From: Pelodera strongyloides
Lineage: Eukaryota > Nematoda > Chromadorea > Rhabditida > Rhabditidae
Direction of reading: 5' to 3'
NCBI GenBank assembly: GCA_036852015.1
Contig: JAANDG010000232.1
Location: 62,001-126,000 of the forward strand
DNA: 64,000 nucleotides
The position numbers and the translations under genes were made by a program. The notes beneath the pieces were generated by a model. The model saw only the letters and a list, made by a program, of their open reading frames with translations, had not been told where the DNA came from and ran no database searches. Positions 59,799-64,000 of the stretch are shown here, one piece after another. The number at the start of each line of letters is the position of its first letter. Position 1 is the stretch's first letter.

Positions 59799-60278
59799 TG
59801 CTCTGAAAATCAATAAACCGTTTATGAACCACCACTATTGATTTGTTTGCGGACGAATCAAATGCGAAGTGTTCATCTTTCATTTCCAGATGGCCGAGCC
59901 CAGGATCGGCAGGTGTGGACGCCTTCAGTACTCCCGCTTTCTGGAAATCAGGGAGAATTTGGTTGGTGCCCCCGCCTCATTTAATTGGGAAAGCTTTACT
60001 TTTTGCGCGTAGATATGCTGCCAGGGGTATTCTGGGTATGCCCAAGTGGACATCTCACCCAGCATGGCCTATGATTGTTGACGCGGAGGGCAGGTATAGA
60101 TCCTTCGTGAAGGATACTCTTGAGTTCGCAAAGGGTTCAAATATCTTAATTCCCAGCAAATCAGGCGCACGGGCGTTTTGCTCGAAATATTCTATGTCAC
60201 CTTTCATATTTCTACATTTCGATTTCCAATAATCAACGACTTAATTGATTTCTGCTCTGAAAATCAATAAACCGTTTA
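59799..60278. repeat. Exact 26-bp direct repeats bracketing the RNase H fragment
   Basis: TGCTCTGAAAATCAATAAAC followed by CGTTTA occurs at 59799-59824 and again at 60253-60278, identical over 26 bases. The intervening 428 bases carry the RNase H fragment. The copies contain AATAAA, a potential polyadenylation signal. Confidence 0.9.
59832..60177 (+). pseudogene. RNase H-end fragment of a DIRS/PAT-type retroelement
   Basis: The translation from 59832 gives IDLFADESNAKCSSFISRWP, then GSAGVDAFSTPAFW, WLVPPPHLIGKALLFARRYA and ARGILGMPKW. This is the conserved C-terminal part of the reverse transcriptase-RNase H polyprotein in tyrosine-recombinase retroelements. No reverse transcriptase lies upstream, so it is a fragment. 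It sits downstream of the recombinase, the reverse of the usual order, which points to rearrangement or two overlapping insertions. Confidence 0.75.
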
Positions 60279-60942
60279 CCTTAAGTTCGGATGCTAGTGA
60301 ATGTTTGAAGTTTGATTTATTGGTAATTATTTGGTCAGTGGAATAAGCACAAAACTGAGATTTTGTGTGTGAGTGAGAGCTGTTTCTGAAAGGAACAGGT
60401 CGAAACGAGCCACAAAATCTGTGTTTCTTTACCGTGACTGGCAATTTGGTGTGACGGGTGTCGTTGTGACATAGTTCATGAGATCTACATCGGTTATTAG
60501 CTTATAATATTTATTAGAATTAATTCGAATGCTTCGTGTTCGTGTTAGTTTATGCGTAGCAAAACAAAAATACTGTTTAGGCCAGAAACGCTGAGTTCCA
60601 GCCCGAGAGCCTTGAATTACCGTTACGATAATTGAAGAAAATCTTGAAGTTAAGGTTGGATTGATTTAATATTTCCGATAAAATTAGAGAATATCCTGAT
60701 AGTTCATCTGCGTTATATACGCGAAGCTTTATCTGTTAAGCCGGTTACTAGGTTACTAGTCGACCTTCCGCCGATCATTACCGTACTGAAAACATTCACA
60801 CGTCTACAAAGTCATTTATGTTTGGCAAAACGTATAATATATGTCTGGATCTCCATTAGACTACCATGCAAATTTGCCATTGAAGGTGCTCTATGTACAG
60901 CAGCGGGAACAATCTTACGAATTACATGTTAATATATTTTAG
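60279..60942. other. Spacer upstream of the unknown gene
   Basis: Contains the second copy of the dispersed repeat (60798-60903) and possibly unrecognised 5' exons of the next gene. I could not fix a start codon here. Confidence 0.45.
60798..60903. repeat. Dispersed repeat, copy 2
   Basis: Shares ACATTCACACGTCT, AACGTATAATA, CTGGATCTCCA and CATGCAAATTTGCCATTGA with 789-903. Unlike copy 1 it is not followed by a tRNA-like segment. Confidence 0.75.
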
Positions 60943-63043
60943 GAAGCGTTCCATTCTTTGTGCTCCTCTCAAGTTGTGGATCTCGAATTGCTGTATCGCC
61001 TTCGTAAGGAGGCCACCTGTCCGCTTACGAAATTCCTTCTCAGTGGTTTTCTTACGCTAAGTTGTCTGGTACGTAATTAACTCTTAGACTATTATTGCAT
61101 TTAAGGGAATCTGTACCCACTTTTTTACGTTAAGCAATACTTATGGATTGTGTGCGTCCCACTCAGGAAACAACAATAACTTTTTTCATCGATTTTCCTA
61201 AAAGACGAACATTAATTTTAAAATCTGCTTTTCCATAGTAAACGCGTTTTAGCGATCATCCCATACGTTCGATATCTCTAAGCATTTTAACGTAAACTAA
61301 ACGGCAGTCAATGTGGTTAATGTAAATTTGATGCAAATGCAAATTCGTCTTTGCACAATCAGCGCAAAATATATTCTGAGTGCTTTCATTTTTCCTTTCA
61401 TACTATATGAATGTAATCTGTACTTCCTTCCTTTTTTTAGCATGAACAGCAAGCTGAACGCACAGAGACAGTACATCACGTAGTGAAGCAAGTCAATAAG
61501 AAGTGTGCTGCAGATACGACGACATCCTCGACTAATGTATGTCTTACCTTCGTGTGTTTTCAACTATTGCCCATGATGTGAGTATAGTTCTTCACTCTTC
61601 ACTCCATGCCAGTTTATGACTTTCCAATCCCACATGCTTTAGGTGGGAATCCAGGGGATCCCTTTGGAGGAGTTCAAAATTCCGGATGACGAAAAGTTTT
61701 CCACAATGGATGGACAACTGCTCACCGGAGGTAGGTTATCAGTGCTAATTGTGTTTCGAATTGTATTCTGAATGGTCCTAGTGTTAAATGTTTAACTAGT
61801 TCACAACAGTTCTAGCGTTTATTTGTTTGAGGCTGCCTATTATTTGTGTTTCGCATAAGGTCGAATTTAAGGACTCTCGCTACAGAAGGTCGTTGAAGTG
61901 ATCATCGCGTCGCTGCACAGACCGGAAGTTTGCCGTGCCCTGCAGTTGACAAGGCTTCGTTCTTGTACAAAATGGAAATTGGTGTTCCAGACGCTAATTT
62001 TCGAGGTATTTTGGTCCCATGAATTACTATAAACATTAACCACCATGTAAATAATAGGCTAAATATGTATAGAAGTAGACATTGTAGTGTGTCTAATTAT
62101 CGAGCATTATTGCAGTTGCTCAAGGACAAGTCGCGTTTTCCATATTTGACTACGGCTCCAAGAAGCTTCAGGACAGATATTGGCGAGACATTGTATTCCC
62201 TTCGAAAACCTCGCTCTGCCGATACACGGACGATGGACACCATACTAGGTTGGTGATAATATATGCTCTTTCAAATTATGCATATTTGAGCTTATTATAA
62301 GCCTGCATATTACTTTCTTTTTCACTTACGATATTCACATTATCTTGTTTCAGATTTCTTCACATGTGGTCTCTGTCCCGGTGACGAAGCAGAATATGAA
62401 TCGTATCGTGCTGCTCTCTGCACCACATTTGATCACGCAATCAAAGAGATAAGACGGTATTTGCACTTGTTTTCTATTGCTTACAAGGGAACTATGCCTA
62501 TACCACCTTGTTAATCTTACCTTAGCATGAAAATGCCATTTAAATAGCATGTAAATACCATTTACATTTTGCATACACAATTATAGGTCAAAATAGTTCG
62601 ACTATTGCATGGTTTGCTCATTGCAGGCTGACACGAGAAGAAAGATCAAGACGACCACACGAAGCTTTTCGTTCCGAAGCCTTTTATCAGGTTTGTTTAC
62701 TTTATAAAAATTCCGTTTTCGGATGATTGGTGCACGTACTCGAAGGTTATTGTCTCTTTATATACTATCCAGTCATATGCCTTATGAAGCACGAAAATTG
62801 ATACATTTCTTATTATTCATATCCTATGTGCTCTCAGAATCACCTATTGTTTTCATTTCATTACAGGTAATTCTGGGCTACATATCAATCGAAGAGTATA
62901 CGGGATTGCCACAAGTGGAACGCGAGTCGGATCCTGCAGATTCTGAAAGAGGCTCTGATAATTCCGAGATTACCAACTCAGGGTCTTGTGGTCAACCCAG
63001 TGACAATTCTCATCTCCAGAACGGTGATCTAGTTGTTGAATAA
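60943..63043 (+). CDS. Unrecognised spliced gene, 3' part (8 exons)
   Basis: Model of the visible part: join(60943..61068,61441..61536,61643..61730,61872..62005,62116..62248,62354..62456,62627..62690,62867..63043), 306 codons plus stop, all phases consistent. The first exon is open in only one phase and has no start, so upstream exons are missing from the model. The protein is alpha-helical in character: a Leu-rich N-terminal stretch (VVDLELLYRLRKEA), then LEEFKIPDDEKF, a Leu/Val-rich block (LSLQKVVEVIIASLHRPEV, WKLVFQTLIFELLKDK), DFFTCGLCPGDEAEYESYRA, an Arg/Glu-rich stretch (RRLTREERSRRPHEAF) and an acidic Ser-rich tail. No signal peptide or membrane segment is seen. I do not recognise the family. 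AATAAA at 63501 fits its polyadenylation signal. Confidence 0.7.
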
Positions 63044-64000
63044 GTGACTTTTTTATATCCGGTTTTCATTTGTTGTTCTTCTTTCTTCCTGTAATTCCTA
63101 TATACCTCAAGTATTTCCTTGAAACAGGACAGTGTATTCGTTACTATAGGTGTGTTATTTTTTTCCTTCAAGCAGGGTATTTTTAGTAGTTAACTATGTT
63201 AATGTATGGTTATGTATCCTGTGTGCTTGTTCACACTGTAATCGATATTTACGTTGTTGATTTGTATGGTAACTTACCCTACTCTATGACCCACGTTCTT
63301 GCGTAGTAATATATAACACTATGTCATTGATACCGTCTTTAGTGTGTTCAATAGCTCATGCGTTTTGCCTTTTATAATGGTTTCTTGTCCAGTATTAATT
63401 AGATTTAGCCTAATTAAGTTGAATTACTGTATTGTGAATTGTTCCTGTGCCATATATTGCTTATGTTCTCGCTTCCTGTTATTCCTCGTTGCTTGTTGAT
63501 GAAATAAATGTTTTTTTTAATTACGTGTGCAATTGCCAGAATTATTGGTTTTGTTATTTTGGTTTTATTTACGAAAATAATGAGTGGAGGTGCGGTCGCT
63601 GATTAATAAATAGTGTATTCTAAAAAACACTTTCGCTACCGTAGCCATTACAGTAGTTGCTACATAAATTCCGAAACGTGCCGGGCTCCGTTCCGAGTGA
63701 ACGTACGTGGTACGCACTCCGGCACGCGTACCCCGTACGTTCACTCGGAACGGAGCCCCGTGCGCTTCTCTACCAGAGGTGTCCGTCCGTGTCGTCATTT
63801 GTTCGTCATCTATGACCGTCTTCATTCTAATTCTATTCTTTGTTGTGTTTCTTGTTTCCTTTTCGCTTTTCCAGTAAATTATATGTTTTGGCTTAAAACA
63901 CTGATCATAATCCTTCAAACACTTGGAATTAGTATTTCTTTTATCATATTAAGCAAAGAATTAGTATTTCTTCTTGTTGTGCAAATCGTATACTTCGCTC
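63044..64000. other. 3' flank of the unknown gene
   Basis: T-rich 3' UTR with AATAAA near 63501, then the GTTCCGAG hairpin at 63679-63766. I see no further exon before the window ends. Confidence 0.5.
63679..63766. repeat. Hairpin with CCGGGCTCCGTTCCGAG arms
   Basis: GCCGGGCTCCGTTCCGAGTG with AACGTACG is answered by CGTACGTTCACTCGG and AACGGAGCCCCGTGC, giving about 28 paired bases. The arm matches the repeat cluster at 56705-56865. Confidence 0.85.

Noticed and set aside
1..64000. CRISPR array or bacterial mobile island
   Set aside because: The repeats are fold-backs, microsatellites or minisatellites without regularly spaced unique spacers, and all genes are intron-rich.

Overview
The window is eukaryotic nuclear DNA, AT-rich, with genes broken into 9-14 short exons by GT-AG introns whose acceptors mostly read TTTCAG or TTTTAG. 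This style, together with the gene set (let-767-like steroid/acyl dehydrogenase, GT10 core fucosyltransferase, IFT43, MED26, BPI/LBP-like lipid binder, WBP11), fits a small-genome invertebrate, most likely a nematode. That assignment is an inference from splice signals and gene families; no rRNA or species marker is present. I rebuilt gene models by hand from family alignment and splice phase. Six models run in frame from start codon to stop.

Layout. 1-3.7 kb holds repeats only. 3.7-10.7 kb (+) is a very-long-chain 3-oxoacyl-CoA reductase/17-beta-HSD gene in 11 exons. It lies tail to tail with an alpha-1,3-fucosyltransferase (12.0-16.6 kb, -, 11 exons). IFT43 (17.7-22.4 kb, -, 9 exons) is head to head with a Mediator subunit 26 gene (23.1-29.2 kb, +, 12 exons) across a 0.7 kb gap with CCAAT and TATA boxes on the MED26 side. 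29.2-44.5 kb is a 15 kb gene desert with fold-back elements, microsatellites and an inverted pair of tRNA-Ala(AGC) sequences. 44.5-50.1 kb (+) is a secreted BPI/LBP-family protein in 14 exons, tail to tail with WBP11 (51.5-56.1 kb, -, 11 exons). 56.3-60.3 kb carries fold-backs and broken pieces of a tyrosine-recombinase retroelement (DIRS/PAT type): an intron-containing, frameshifted recombinase and an RNase H-end fragment. 60.9-63.0 kb (+) holds the 3' part of an unrecognised spliced gene.

The genes are ordinary housekeeping or cell-surface genes and do not form a pathway or operon. The striking feature is repeat biology. Several families of small fold-back elements (TTAA-bounded ends beginning TTAAAGCG; others beginning GAGGCCATATTCACC) are scattered through introns and spacers. 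In seven cases a TTAAAGCG-type end lies within about 25 nt of an exon boundary or contains it, so these elements may have shaped splice sites.
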